Of a stretch of DNA of 64,000 bases, positions 8,923 through 17,366 are shown piece after piece; positions within the stretch are counted from its first letter, which is position 1, and each line of letters starts with the position of its first letter. The DNA comes from an uncultured Ruminococcus sp. (lineage in GTDB: Bacteria > Bacillota > Clostridia > Lachnospirales > Lachnospiraceae). The notes under the pieces are model-generated. The model saw only the letters and a list, made by a program, of their open reading frames with translations, was not told the DNA's origin and did not search any database. A program made the translations under genes and the position numbers. The DNA lies in the NCBI GenBank assembly GCA_934359255.1, contig CAKRLG010000012.1, forward strand, positions 5,359 to 69,358. Direction: 5' to 3'.

Positions 8923-11019
8923 ATGTACAAAAGTTATTCTATGGAACTGGCAGGAAGAACACTGACAGTTGACATCGACCGCGTGGCAAAACAGGCAAAT
9001 GGCGCAGCATTTATGCATTATGGTGATACCGTTGTACTTTCTACCGCAACCGCATCAGAAAAGCCAAGAGAAGGAATTGATTTTTTCCCGTTAAGTGTAG
9101 AATATGAAGAAAAAATGTATGCAGTAGGAAAGATCCCGGGTGGATTTAACAAGAGAGAAGGAAAAGCGTCCGAGCATGCGATTCTGACATCTCGAGTGAT
9201 TGACCGTCCGATGCGTCCGCTGTTCCCGAAGGATTATCGTAATGATGTTACCCTGAATAACATGGTAATGTCTGTAGATCCGCAGTGCAATCCGGAAGTA
9301 GTAGCAATGCTTGGCTCCTCTATCGCAACCTGCATCTCCGATATCCCATTTGACGGACCGTGTGCAGCAACACAGGTGGGTATGATCGATGGTGAACTGA
9401 TCATTAACCCAACACTGGAGCAGAATGCAAAATCTGACCTGAAACTGACTGTTGCTTCCACAAGAGAAAAAGTCATCATGATCGAGGCCGGAGCAAATGA
9501 AGTTCCGGAAGCAAAGATGATTGAAGCTATTTTTGAAGCTGATAAGGTCAACAAAGAGATCATTGCATTTATCGACAAAATCGTAGCTGACTGCGGAAAA
9601 GCAAAACACAGCTATGAATCCTGTGCGGTACCGGAAGAATTGTTCGCAGCGATGAAAGAGATCGTAACACCGGAAGAGATGGAAGTTGCGGTATTCTCCG
9701 ATGACAAACAGACAAGAGAAGAAAATATCCGTCAGGTGACAGCAAAACTGGAAGAAGCATTTGCTGATAATGAAGAATGGCTGGCTGTTCTGGGCGAAGC
9801 TGTGTATCAGTACCAGAAAAAGACTGTTCGTAAGATGATCCTGAAAGATCACAAACGTCCGGATGGTCGTGCAATCACACAGATCCGTCCGCTGGCTGCA
9901 GAAACTGATATCGTACCACGTGTTCACGGTTCTGCCATGTTTACCAGAGGACAGACACAGATCTGTACCATCACCACACTGGCTCCTCTGTCCGAGGGAC
10001 AGCGTCTGGATGGACTGGATGAGTTTGAGGTGGGAAAACGTTACATGCATCACTATAACTTCCCGTCCTACTCTGTAGGTGAGACAAAACCGAGCCGTGG
10101 ACCGGGACGTCGTGAGATCGGTCATGGCGCACTGGCTGAGAAAGCTCTGGTTCCGGTACTGCCAAGCGAGGAAGAATTCCCATATGCAATCCGTACCGTA
10201 TCTGAGACATTCGAATCCAACGGATCTACTTCTCAGGCAAGTATCTGTGCATCTACCATGTCTCTGATGGCAGCAGGTGTACCGATCAGAAAACCGGTAG
10301 CAGGTATCTCCTGTGGTCTGGTAACCGGCGAGACCGATGACGATTACATTGTTCTGACCGATATCCAGGGTCTTGAGGACTTCTTCGGCGATATGGATTT
10401 CAAGGTAGCAGGTACTCATGATGGTATCACAGCGATCCAGATGGATATCAAGATCCATGGTCTGACCCGTCCGATCATTGAAGAGGCTATTGCAAAGACC
10501 AAACAGGCAAGAGAATATATTCTGACCGAAGTTATGGAAAAATGTATCGCAGGTCCGAGAGAGCATGTGAATGAATACGCACCGAAGATCGTTCAGATCA
10601 AGATCGATCCGGAAAAGATCGGTGATGTGGTAGGTCAGAGAGGAAAAACCATCAATGCGATCATCGATGAAACCGGTGTGAAAATCGATATCACAGATGA
10701 CGGAGCAGTTTCTATCTGCGGAACAGATCAGAAGATGATGGATAAAGCAATCCACTATATCCAGACCATCGTAACAGATTACAAAGAAGGCCAGATTTTC
10801 ACCGGTAAAGTAGTAAGCATCAAAGAATTCGGTGCATTTATCGAATTTGCTCCTGGAAAAGAGGGTATGGTTCATATCTCCAAGATCGCAAAAGAGCGTA
10901 TCAACCGGGTAGAGGATGTTCTGACGCTGGGTGATGAAGTCAAAGTGATCTGTATGGGTAAGGATAAGATGGGAAGAATGAGCTTCAGCATCAAAGACGT
11001 ACCTGCAGACGAAAAATAA
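8923..11019 (+). CDS. pnp: Polyribonucleotide nucleotidyltransferase (PNPase)
   Basis: PNPase is the phosphorolytic 3'-5' exoribonuclease of the degradosome and can also add 3' tails. The 698-residue protein has two RNase PH domains (first about 10-145, second about 310-540 with the SETFESNGSTSQASIC active-site region), an alpha-helical linker, a KH domain (DVVGQRGKTINAIIDETGVKID, about 560-615) and an S1 domain (GQIFTGKVVSIKEFGAFIEF to the end). AAAAAGGAG precedes the ATG. It ends at a strong terminator, closing the rimP-pnp block. Confidence 0.98.
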   Translation: MYKSYSMELAGRTLTVDIDRVAKQANGAAFMHYGDTVVLSTATASEKPREGIDFFPLSVEYEEKMYAVGKIPGGFNKREGKASEHAILTSRVIDRPMRPLFPKDYRNDVTLNNMVMSVDPQCNPEVVAMLGSSIATCISDIPFDGPCAATQVGMIDGELIINPTLEQNAKSDLKLTVASTREKVIMIEAGANEVPEAKMIEAIFEADKVNKEIIAFIDKIVADCGKAKHSYESCAVPEELFAAMKEIVTPEEMEVAVFSDDKQTREENIRQVTAKLEEAFADNEEWLAVLGEAVYQYQKKTVRKMILKDHKRPDGRAITQIRPLAAETDIVPRVHGSAMFTRGQTQICTITTLAPLSEGQRLDGLDEFEVGKRYMHHYNFPSYSVGETKPSRGPGRREIGHGALAEKALVPVLPSEEEFPYAIRTVSETFESNGSTSQASICASTMSLMAAGVPIRKPVAGISCGLVTGETDDDYIVLTDIQGLEDFFGDMDFKVAGTHDGITAIQMDIKIHGLTRPIIEEAIAKTKQAREYILTEVMEKCIAGPREHVNEYAPKIVQIKIDPEKIGDVVGQRGKTINAIIDETGVKIDITDDGAVSICGTDQKMMDKAIHYIQTIVTDYKEGQIFTGKVVSIKEFGAFIEFAPGKEGMVHISKIAKERINRVEDVLTLGDEVKVICMGKDKMGRMSFSIKDVPADEK

Positions 11020-11037
11020 AATAAACAGAAAAATGAG

Positions 11038-11075
11038 AGGCCGGAGAACTATTTCCTAGTTCTCCGGCCTTTTTG
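11038..11075 (+). terminator. Strong intrinsic terminator after pnp
   Basis: Perfect 14-base-pair stem (11038-11051 with 11057-11070), five-base loop, then TTTTT. Ends the translation/RNA-decay operon. Confidence 0.93.
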
Positions 11076-11136
11076 TATAAAACAGAAGGTATTTGCAAAA
11101 CACGGAGATTCTGTGGGCAGGAGTAAAGAAAAATGA

Positions 11137-11165
11137 TAGACACTGCGTTGAAAATAAAGTATAAT
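11137..11165 (+). promoter_or_regulatory. Promoter for the c-di-GMP response regulator
   Basis: TAGACA at 11137-11142, 17-base spacer, TATAAT at 11160-11165. A 20-base inverted repeat follows at 11177-11196. Confidence 0.7.
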
Positions 11166-11176
11166 ACAATAGATGT

Positions 11177-11196
11177 ATTGACGAATATACGTCAAT
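11177..11196 (+). promoter_or_regulatory. Inverted repeat just downstream of the promoter
   Basis: ATTGACG-AATATA-CGTCAAT, perfect seven-base arms. It starts 11 bases after the -10 box, a usual repressor position, but could also act as a 5' mRNA hairpin. No regulator can be named. Confidence 0.45.
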
Positions 11197-11249
11197 GACG
11201 AAAGAAGCAACAGGGGAGTGGTTGTTACCATTTGTTTGGAGAAGATATA

Positions 11250-12902
11250 ATGAAACAAACGAGAAAAAAACGCATTCTGATCGTGGATGATTCCGAGATG
11301 AATCGTGAGATTCTGTCCGGGATGTTGGAAAATGAATATGATATTGTGGAAGCCGAAGATGGGAAAAAAGCCATAGCAATCATGGAGGAAGGACGTTATA
11401 GTTTTTCCATCGTACTTCTGGATATTACCATGCCGGAGCTGGATGGATTCGGCGTGCTACAGGTGATGCAGCAGCGTAACTGGCTGAAAGAACTTCCGGT
11501 TATTATTATATCTGCAGAGACATCCAATGAATATATTGGCCATGCATATGAAATGGGGGTCAGTGATTATTTCAGCAGACCTTATGACGCAAGGATTGTT
11601 AACACCAGAGTGCGGAATACGATTGCACTTTTTGAACGAGATTATATTGATCAGGTAACGGGGGGATATAATAGAAAAGAATTTATCCGCCAGGTGTCAA
11701 GATCATTAAAAGAGATGCCTGCAAAAACAGATTGTGTGCTTCTGTTTTTCAATATTAAGAATTTTAAGGCGGTCAATGAACTTCTCGGAGTAGGGGGCGG
11801 AGATAAATTACTGTGCTGGTTTTACCAGAGAATCATACATTCAAGATTTGATCCCATTGATACTTCGAGGATTGAATCGGATCATTTTGTCTGTCTGATT
11901 GAAGCAAGGAATCTGGATTATGACTATCTGACAGAATTTTGCAATTTTAATTACGGAAAAGAAAAAAGAAAGATGCATATTTACAGTACCTGTGGTATTT
12001 ATTATATCCAGGAAAACGATATGTCGATCACCGGTATGATAGACAGAGCAAAACTTGCAAAGGGATATATCACAGACGAGTATCTGAAACCCTATGCTAT
12101 TTTTAAAAGCGATATGAAAGATATCTATGTGGATGAGATGGCAATCTGTTCGGAATTCGAAGAGGGGATTGAAAAACAGGAATTTCAGGTGTTCTATCAG
12201 CCGGTCGTGGATGCAAAAACCGGAAAAATTGTATCGGCTGAGGCCCTGGTGCGCTGGTTTCATGAGCAGAAAGGATTTATTTCTCCCGGACAGTTTATTC
12301 CTGCCCTGGAAAAGGGAGGCTACATCTCTGAACTGGATCGCTATATGATTCAGAAAGTGACAAGCTGTCTGGATCGGCGAAGAGCAGAAGAAAAACGGTT
12401 TGTACCTGTATCCGTCAATCTTTCCTGGATGGACTTTTACGATGAAAATATGCTGGAATGGATTGTGCGGGGACTGAAGAAAAACAATCAGAAAGAACAG
12501 AAGATCCGTTTTGAAATTACCGAGACTTCTCTGGCAGCAATAGGCGAGAATCACACCCGGATGCTGATGCATCTGAAAGAAAACGGTGTAAAGATCATGC
12601 TGGATGATTTCGGAAGCGGATACTCCTCTTTGGGAATGCTGCAGGATTATGATTTTGATATTCTGAAGATTGATATCAGTTTTGTGCGAAATATCGGAGT
12701 GAATAAAAAGTCAGAGAGTATCCTGCGGGCAATCATCGATATGGCACATCAGCTGGGCATTCAACTGGTAGCAGAAGGTGCAGAGACCGAAGAACAGGCA
12801 GCATTCCTGTGGGAAAACGGATGTGATTATATCCAGGGATACTATTACTATAAACCGATGCCGGAAGCAGAGTTTTTGCAGCTTCTGGAAGAGGGAAAAT
12901 AA
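11250..12902 (+). CDS. Response regulator with REC, degenerate GGDEF and EAL domains
   Basis: The 550-residue protein joins a receiver domain (about 1-120; VDDSEMN acidic pocket, phospho-Asp in LLDITMPELDG, switch Lys replaced by the SRPYD context), a GGDEF-like domain (about 130-280) and a C-terminal EAL domain (about 295-545). The GGDEF signature is replaced by ESDHF, so cyclase activity is unlikely. The EAL domain keeps AEALVRW, ETSLAA, LDDFGSGYSS, LKIDISFVR and LVAEGAETEEQ, so it should hydrolyse c-di-GMP. ATG at 11250 is chosen (GGAG eight bases upstream) over an in-frame TTG at 11232. No sensor kinase lies beside it. It stands alone with its own promoter and palindrome. Confidence 0.9.
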   Translation: MKQTRKKRILIVDDSEMNREILSGMLENEYDIVEAEDGKKAIAIMEEGRYSFSIVLLDITMPELDGFGVLQVMQQRNWLKELPVIIISAETSNEYIGHAYEMGVSDYFSRPYDARIVNTRVRNTIALFERDYIDQVTGGYNRKEFIRQVSRSLKEMPAKTDCVLLFFNIKNFKAVNELLGVGGGDKLLCWFYQRIIHSRFDPIDTSRIESDHFVCLIEARNLDYDYLTEFCNFNYGKEKRKMHIYSTCGIYYIQENDMSITGMIDRAKLAKGYITDEYLKPYAIFKSDMKDIYVDEMAICSEFEEGIEKQEFQVFYQPVVDAKTGKIVSAEALVRWFHEQKGFISPGQFIPALEKGGYISELDRYMIQKVTSCLDRRRAEEKRFVPVSVNLSWMDFYDENMLEWIVRGLKKNNQKEQKIRFEITETSLAAIGENHTRMLMHLKENGVKIMLDDFGSGYSSLGMLQDYDFDILKIDISFVRNIGVNKKSESILRAIIDMAHQLGIQLVAEGAETEEQAAFLWENGCDYIQGYYYYKPMPEAEFLQLLEEGK

Positions 12903-12929
12903 GAGTACGAAGTACGGAACAATCCGGTA

Positions 12930-12954
12930 TCAAAAGGGTCAAAATACCTTTTGA
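12930..12954 (+). terminator. Weak hairpin after the response regulator gene
   Basis: TCAAAAGG and CCTTTTGA (8-base arms, 9-base loop) lie 27 bases past the stop. No T-tract follows directly, so termination may be weak. Confidence 0.4.
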
Positions 12955-13003
12955 CTCCAACATCTTTTGATGATTTAGTAACAGTACTTAATAAAGAATA
13001 TTG

Positions 13004-13050
13004 AACTATAAGTGGTACTTATTAATCTACCGCTTTTAAAACTATAAGTG
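13004..13050 (+). repeat. Paired direct repeat upstream of purC
   Basis: AACTATAAGTG occurs at 13004-13014 and again at 13040-13050, 36 bases apart. A TTGACA lies at 13067-13072 but no good -10 follows at normal spacing. The repeat may be a regulatory site; nothing more can be said. Confidence 0.3.
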
Positions 13051-13155
13051 AAAACCGGCCAAAGTCTTGACAATAACCCTCAGATAGTGGTAGCCTTTTC
13101 CTGTACTGAAAATACATCAGACATTGTCTAAGAAAAAAAGGATGAGGTGTGTAAA

Positions 13156-14031
13156 ATGCAGGAAATGAAACCTATTAAAGAAGGAAAAGTACGTGAGATT
13201 TATGATAACGGTGACAGCCTGATCATGGTAGCTACAGATCGTATCAGCTGTTTTGATGTGATTCTGAACAATGAAGTGACCAAAAAAGGAGCTGTCCTGA
13301 CACAGATGTCCAAGTTCTGGTTTGATATGACAGAGGATATCATTCCTAATCACATGATTTCTGTAGATGTGAAAGATATGCCGGAATTCTTCCAGCAGGA
13401 AAAGTTCAACGGTAACAGCATGATGTGCCGGAAACTGGAGATGCTGCCAATCGAGTGCATCGTTCGCGGATACATCACAGGAAGCGGCTGGGAGAGCTAT
13501 AAGAAAACCGGAAAAGTCTGTGGAATTGAACTTCCGGAAGGACTGAAAGAATCCGATAAACTGCCGGAACCTATTTACACCCCGTCTACCAAAGCCGAGA
13601 TCGGTGATCATGACGAGAATATTTCTTTTGAACAGAGCGTAGCTCACCTGGAAAAATACTTCCCGGGAAGAGGACAGGAACTGGCTGAGAAACTTCGTGA
13701 CAACACCATCGCGCTGTATAAAAAATGTGCAGAATATGCACTGAGCAAAGGAATCATCATTGCAGATACCAAGTTCGAGTTCGGTCTGGATGCAGAAGGA
13801 AACATGGTGATCGGTGATGAGATGCTTACACCGGACAGCTCCCGGTTCTGGCCGGCTGAAGGATATGAGGCAGGACACAGCCAGCCTTCTTTCGATAAAC
13901 AGTTTGCCCGTGACTGGCTGAAAGCCAACCCGGATAACAACTGGACACTGCCACAGGACATCGTGGACAAGACCATCAACAAATATCTCCAGGGTTACGA
14001 GATGCTGACAGGAAAGAAACTGGGCAAATAA
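13156..14031 (+). CDS. purC: SAICAR synthetase (long form)
   Basis: PurC joins CAIR and aspartate to make SAICAR in purine synthesis. The 291-residue product is of the longer type rather than the 235-residue common bacterial form. Visible motifs are KEGKVREIYDNGD (nucleotide-binding start), VATDRISCFDVIL, VRGYITGSGWESYKKTGK, and the metal/substrate segment ADTKFEFGLD followed by IGDEMLTPDSSRFWP. ATG at 13156 is preferred over the GTG at 13147 because AGGTG lies six bases upstream of it. It is a lone purine gene here, flanked by unrelated transcription units. Confidence 0.95.
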   Translation: MQEMKPIKEGKVREIYDNGDSLIMVATDRISCFDVILNNEVTKKGAVLTQMSKFWFDMTEDIIPNHMISVDVKDMPEFFQQEKFNGNSMMCRKLEMLPIECIVRGYITGSGWESYKKTGKVCGIELPEGLKESDKLPEPIYTPSTKAEIGDHDENISFEQSVAHLEKYFPGRGQELAEKLRDNTIALYKKCAEYALSKGIIIADTKFEFGLDAEGNMVIGDEMLTPDSSRFWPAEGYEAGHSQPSFDKQFARDWLKANPDNNWTLPQDIVDKTINKYLQGYEMLTGKKLGK

Positions 14032-14091
14032 TGAAAAAGAGATTGACAATCTGATCTCAAAGTGTAAAAATAAGAAAAACATACAGAGAAC

Positions 14092-14129
14092 CGGAGAATG
14101 ACTTTGCAAAGAGTGATTCTCCGATTTTC
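14092..14129 (+). terminator. Terminator after purC
   Basis: CGGAGAAT (14092-14099) pairs with ATTCTCCG (14116-14123), with extra weak inner pairing, followed by ATTTTCT. Confidence 0.7.
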
Positions 14130-14152
14130 TATTGCATAACGAATAAAATTCG

Positions 14153-14176
14153 TGAAACGTATGTTATCTCGTTTCA
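14153..14176 (+). promoter_or_regulatory. Inverted repeat upstream of nitroreductase gene
   Basis: TGAAACG-(10 bases)-CGTTTCA, perfect seven-base arms, 24 bases before the start codon. It may be an operator for a redox or TetR/MarR-type regulator; no regulator gene is adjacent. Confidence 0.4.
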
Positions 14177-14199
14177 AAAATAACAGGAGGGTAGGATAT

Positions 14200-14745
14200 A
14201 TGGAACTGCTCAAGGGTATCAAAGAGAGAAGAAGTACCAGAAAATTTACCGATAAAGCAGTGAGCGAAGACGATATCTGCGAGATCGTCGCCACAGCTGC
14301 TTATGCACCAAGCTGGAAAAATACACAGACAACCCGCTACATCGCGATAATAAACCGGGAGAAAAAGCAGGAGATCGCCGATACCTGCGTGATGGGATCT
14401 GCCGGTAATCAGCGGATCATCGGTCAGGCTCCGGTACTGATCGTGGAAACAACAGTCAATGAACGGTCCGGATATGAAAGAGACGGTTCTTTTTCCACAT
14501 CCAAGGGTACACACTGGCAGTCCTACGATGCAGGTCTGGCGGGAGAAGCTTTCTGCCTGGCTGCCTGGGAAAAAGGTCTGGGAACCGTGATCATGGGAAT
14601 CTTTGAAGAAGAAAAAGTAAAAGAAGCTCTGCAGATCCCGGAGACAGAATCGGTATCCGCACTGATCGCACTCGGCTATCCGGAAGAAGTGCCGGAGGCT
14701 CCGAAGAGAAAAGAAACAGAACTACTGTTGAAAATTGTAAAATAA
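14200..14745 (+). CDS. Nitroreductase family flavoprotein
   Basis: The 181-residue protein belongs to the FMN-binding nitroreductase family. The N-terminal LLKGIKERRSTRKFTDKAV with the Arg-Arg-Ser FMN-phosphate contact, the APSWKNTQTTRYIAI motif and the C-terminal GLGTVIMGIFEEEKV with ALIALGYPEE are all typical. Such enzymes reduce nitro groups, quinones or flavins with NAD(P)H; the substrate is not visible from sequence. ATG at 14200 has AGGAGG nine bases upstream and gives the usual family start; an earlier in-frame GTG at 14152 would cover the upstream palindrome. A terminator follows, so it is a single-gene unit. Confidence 0.88.
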   Translation: MELLKGIKERRSTRKFTDKAVSEDDICEIVATAAYAPSWKNTQTTRYIAIINREKKQEIADTCVMGSAGNQRIIGQAPVLIVETTVNERSGYERDGSFSTSKGTHWQSYDAGLAGEAFCLAAWEKGLGTVIMGIFEEEKVKEALQIPETESVSALIALGYPEEVPEAPKRKETELLLKIVK

Positions 14746-14763
14746 AAAACAAGCATGATATCG

Positions 14764-14803
14764 AAAAACGCTCTGCCTTTGGAAAAGGGAGAGCGTTTTT
14801 TTT
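14764..14803 (+). terminator. Terminator after nitroreductase gene
   Basis: AACGCTCT and AGAGCGTT arms with inner CCTTT/AAAGG pairing, followed by a run of eight T. Confidence 0.92.
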
Positions 14804-14824
14804 GTGGGAAATTCAGAAAAACAG

Positions 14825-14852
14825 TTGACAATTAGAAAAGCAATGCTATAAT
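14825..14852 (+). promoter_or_regulatory. Promoter of the zinc/heavy-metal operon
   Basis: Consensus TTGACA at 14825-14830, 16-base spacer, consensus TATAAT at 14847-14852. A palindromic operator lies just downstream. Confidence 0.85.
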
Positions 14853-14862
14853 AAAATCAAAC

Positions 14863-14882
14863 ATATGAACAAATGCTCATAT
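14863..14882 (+). promoter_or_regulatory. ArsR/SmtB-like operator
   Basis: ATATGAACAAATGCTCATAT is a near-perfect inverted repeat with the spacing and TGA-centre of ArsR/SmtB metal-sensor sites. It begins 11 bases past the -10 box, so a bound repressor would block transcription. The regulator itself is not in the neighbourhood. Confidence 0.6.
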
Positions 14883-14923
14883 ATAACATTAAAAAAGCAA
14901 AAAGAAAGGTAAAGGTAAATAAT

Positions 14924-15142
14924 ATGAAAAAAACCTATAAAATCGAAGTAGATTGCGCAAACTGTGCAAATAAGATGGAAGAAGCAGCAAAGAACACAGC
15001 AGGTGTAAAGGATGCAAATGTAAACTTCATGACACTGAAGATGAGTGTAGAATTTGAAGAAGGGCAGGATCCGAAAGCTGTTATGCAGGATGTACTGAAA
15101 AACTGCAAGAAAGTAGAAGACGACTGCGAGATTTATCTGTAA
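14924..15142 (+). CDS. Small heavy-metal-associated (HMA) domain protein
   Basis: A 72-residue stand-alone HMA domain. The KIEVDCANCANKMEEAAK segment holds the metal-binding pair in CANC at the first loop, and the rest fits the beta-alpha-beta-beta-alpha-beta fold. The ATG at 14924 is supported by AAAGGT upstream; the longer frame from 14873 would start inside the operator. It precedes a P1B ATPase that lacks its own N-terminal HMA domain, so it probably delivers metal to, or regulates, that pump. The pump residues argue for Zn(II) or Cd(II) rather than copper. A large hairpin separates the two genes. Confidence 0.87.
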   Translation: MKKTYKIEVDCANCANKMEEAAKNTAGVKDANVNFMTLKMSVEFEEGQDPKAVMQDVLKNCKKVEDDCEIYL

Positions 15143-15151
15143 GATATCATG

Positions 15152-15207
15152 ACAGCGTAAAGAAACTGCACGGGAAAGCGAAGTTGTTTCTTTACGCTGT
15201 ATTTTTT
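15152..15207 (+). terminator. Long hairpin terminator between HMA gene and ATPase gene
   Basis: Perfect 15-base-pair stem (15152-15166 with 15186-15200), 19-base loop, then ATTTTTT. It probably lets the small HMA gene be expressed above the pump gene. Confidence 0.88.
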
Positions 15208-15253
15208 ACCCGGTGAGCAGAAACCGCATTGAATGAATAAAGGAGGCTTTATT

Positions 15254-17128
15254 ATGAATAAGAAGCAGAAAAAGATGCTGATCCGTATTATTATAGCGGC
15301 AGTACTGGTTGTTGCTTTTTCTCTGATTCCGATGGAAGGATATGTGAAATTTGTATTGTTCATGATCCCATATCTGGTTATCGGATACGATATCCTGAAA
15401 AAAGCGGGAAAAGGTATTTTAAACCGACAGATGTTTGATGAGAATTTTCTGATGGCGGTAGCAACAATTGGTGCGATTCTCCTTGGAGATTACAAAGAAG
15501 GCGTAGCAGTTATGCTGTTTTATCAGGTCGGTGAGTTATTCCAGAGTTATGCGGTTGGAAAGAGCCGCAGAAATATCAGTGAGCTGATGGATATCCGTCC
15601 GGATTATGCAAATATTGAACAGGATGGAAAACTGGAGCAGGTGGATCCGGATGAAGTGGAGATCGGCTCTGTCATCGTGGTACAGCCGGGAGAAAAGGTG
15701 CCGATTGACGGTATCGTGGCAGAAGGATCGTCCACATTGAATACAAGCGCACTGACCGGAGAGAGTGTACCGCAGGATGTACACTGCGGTGATGAGATCA
15801 TCAGCGGATGTATCAATATGACTGGTGTGTTAAAGATTCGGACCACAAAAGAATTCGGAGAATCTACGGTATCTAAGATCCTGGATCTGGTAGAAAATGC
15901 AAGTTCTCAGAAATCAAAATCAGAGAATTTTATTTCAAAATTTGCAAAATATTATACTCCGGCGGTATGCTACGGTGCGGTGGCGCTGGCTGTATTGCCT
16001 CCACTGGTTCGTATGCTTTTCATGGGACTGTCACCGGAATGGGGCGACTGGATTTACCGTGCACTCACCTTCCTGGTTATCAGCTGTCCATGTGCGCTGG
16101 TCATCAGTATTCCGTTAAGTTTCTTTGCGGGCATCGGTGGAGCAAGTAAAGCAGGTGTTTTGGTTAAAGGGTCCAACTATCTGGAAACCCTGTCTCAGAC
16201 AAAATATGTGGTATTTGATAAAACCGGTACAATGACAAAGGGTGTGTTTGAAGTAAACGGAGTACACCATAATGAGCTGGAAGATGCAAAACTTCTGGAA
16301 TATGCAGCCCTTGCAGAGTGTTCCTCTTCTCATCCGATCAGCAAGAGTCTGCAGAAAGCGTATGGAAAAGAGATTGACAGAAGCCGTGTCACAGAGATTG
16401 AGGAGATCAGCGGTAACGGTGTCACTGCGAAAGTAGACGGTGTGTCTGTGGCAGCAGGAAATGAAAAACTGATGGAAAAATTGGGAATCCCATACAAAAC
16501 CTGCGGTCATATAGGTACAGTTGTTCATATGGCTGTAGACGGAAAATATGCAGGCCACATCCTGATTTCCGATACGGTAAAACCGCATGCAAAACAGGCG
16601 ATAAAAGAGCTGAAAAAATGTGGTGTGAAAAAGACCATTATGCTGACCGGTGACCGGAAAAACGTGGCAGATTCTGTGGCAAAGGATCTGGGAATTCAGG
16701 AAGTATACAGCGAACTGCTTCCGGGAGATAAAGTAAGTAAAGTAGAAGAACTGCTGGGCAGAAAGACAGAAAAAGAAAAACTGGCATTTGTCGGTGATGG
16801 AATCAACGACGCACCGGTACTTTCCAGAGCCGATATCGGAATTGCCATGGGTGCCATGGGATCCGATGCCGCGATTGAAGCGGCCGATATCGTACTGATG
16901 GATGATGATCCGTTAAAGATTGCCACAGCGATCCATATTGCAAGAAAATGTATGTATATTGTATATGAAAATATTTATTTTGCCATCGGTATCAAACTGA
17001 TTTGTCTGTTGCTTGGTGCACTGGGCATTGCCAATATGTGGATGGCGATCTTCGCAGATGTAGGTGTTATGGTCATCGCAGTATTGAATGCGATTCGGAC
17101 ACTGTTTGTGAAAAAATATGAGATGTAA
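15254..17128 (+). CDS. Zn/Cd-type P1B ATPase (ZntA/CadA family)
   Basis: A 624-residue metal-exporting ATPase. It has the membrane CPC motif (SCPCALVISIPL), phosphorylation site DKTGTMTKG, SSSHPIS (the HP locus), MLTGDRKN and the hinge GDGINDAPVLSRADIGIAMG. The late membrane segment keeps the Lys (GIKLICLL) and Asp (WMAIFADVG) that mark Zn/Cd/Pb pumps rather than copper pumps. There is no N-terminal HMA domain; that domain is the separate 72-residue protein upstream. ATG at 15254 follows AAAGGAGG by seven bases. It should act in the cytoplasmic membrane to export excess zinc or cadmium, under the ArsR-like operator. Confidence 0.93.
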   Translation: MNKKQKKMLIRIIIAAVLVVAFSLIPMEGYVKFVLFMIPYLVIGYDILKKAGKGILNRQMFDENFLMAVATIGAILLGDYKEGVAVMLFYQVGELFQSYAVGKSRRNISELMDIRPDYANIEQDGKLEQVDPDEVEIGSVIVVQPGEKVPIDGIVAEGSSTLNTSALTGESVPQDVHCGDEIISGCINMTGVLKIRTTKEFGESTVSKILDLVENASSQKSKSENFISKFAKYYTPAVCYGAVALAVLPPLVRMLFMGLSPEWGDWIYRALTFLVISCPCALVISIPLSFFAGIGGASKAGVLVKGSNYLETLSQTKYVVFDKTGTMTKGVFEVNGVHHNELEDAKLLEYAALAECSSSHPISKSLQKAYGKEIDRSRVTEIEEISGNGVTAKVDGVSVAAGNEKLMEKLGIPYKTCGHIGTVVHMAVDGKYAGHILISDTVKPHAKQAIKELKKCGVKKTIMLTGDRKNVADSVAKDLGIQEVYSELLPGDKVSKVEELLGRKTEKEKLAFVGDGINDAPVLSRADIGIAMGAMGSDAAIEAADIVLMDDDPLKIATAIHIARKCMYIVYENIYFAIGIKLICLLLGALGIANMWMAIFADVGVMVIAVLNAIRTLFVKKYEM

Positions 17129-17152
17129 AATAGAATAGATCAGAGTAAAGGT

Positions 17153-17201
17153 AAAACCACCCGTAACATGGGAAAAGAACTTCCATGTTGCGGGTGGTTT
17201 T
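17153..17201 (+). terminator. Strong terminator after the P1B ATPase gene
   Basis: AAAACCACCCG with CGGGTGGTTTT, continued by AACATGG/CCATGTT, gives a stem of about 18 pairs. The T-run is part of the 3' arm. Confidence 0.9.
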
Positions 17202-17366
17202 ATTGCATTCATATCAATAATTGGTCCAGTGGATCAGTTTTGCTTTACGCGGGCATGATCTATCTGATATTGGAAAAAGAATGACAGAAGAAGCAAAGGA
17301 TACATAGAATAAACCAGCGGAAGAAATTGAAAAAACAAATAACTATAAAGGGAGGAGAAATATATC
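17202..17366. other. Intergenic stretch before the ZIP gene
   Basis: No open frame or strong promoter pair found. AAAGGGAGG directly before 17367 is the ZIP ribosome site. Confidence 0.5.

Noticed and set aside
9091..10875. 594-codon open frame on the minus strand of pnp
   Set aside because: It is antisense to a fully conserved gene; long antisense frames arise from codon bias here.
14132..14165. Promoter TTGCAT ... TATGTT before the nitroreductase gene
   Set aside because: The spacer would be 22 bases, too long for a normal sigma-A promoter.
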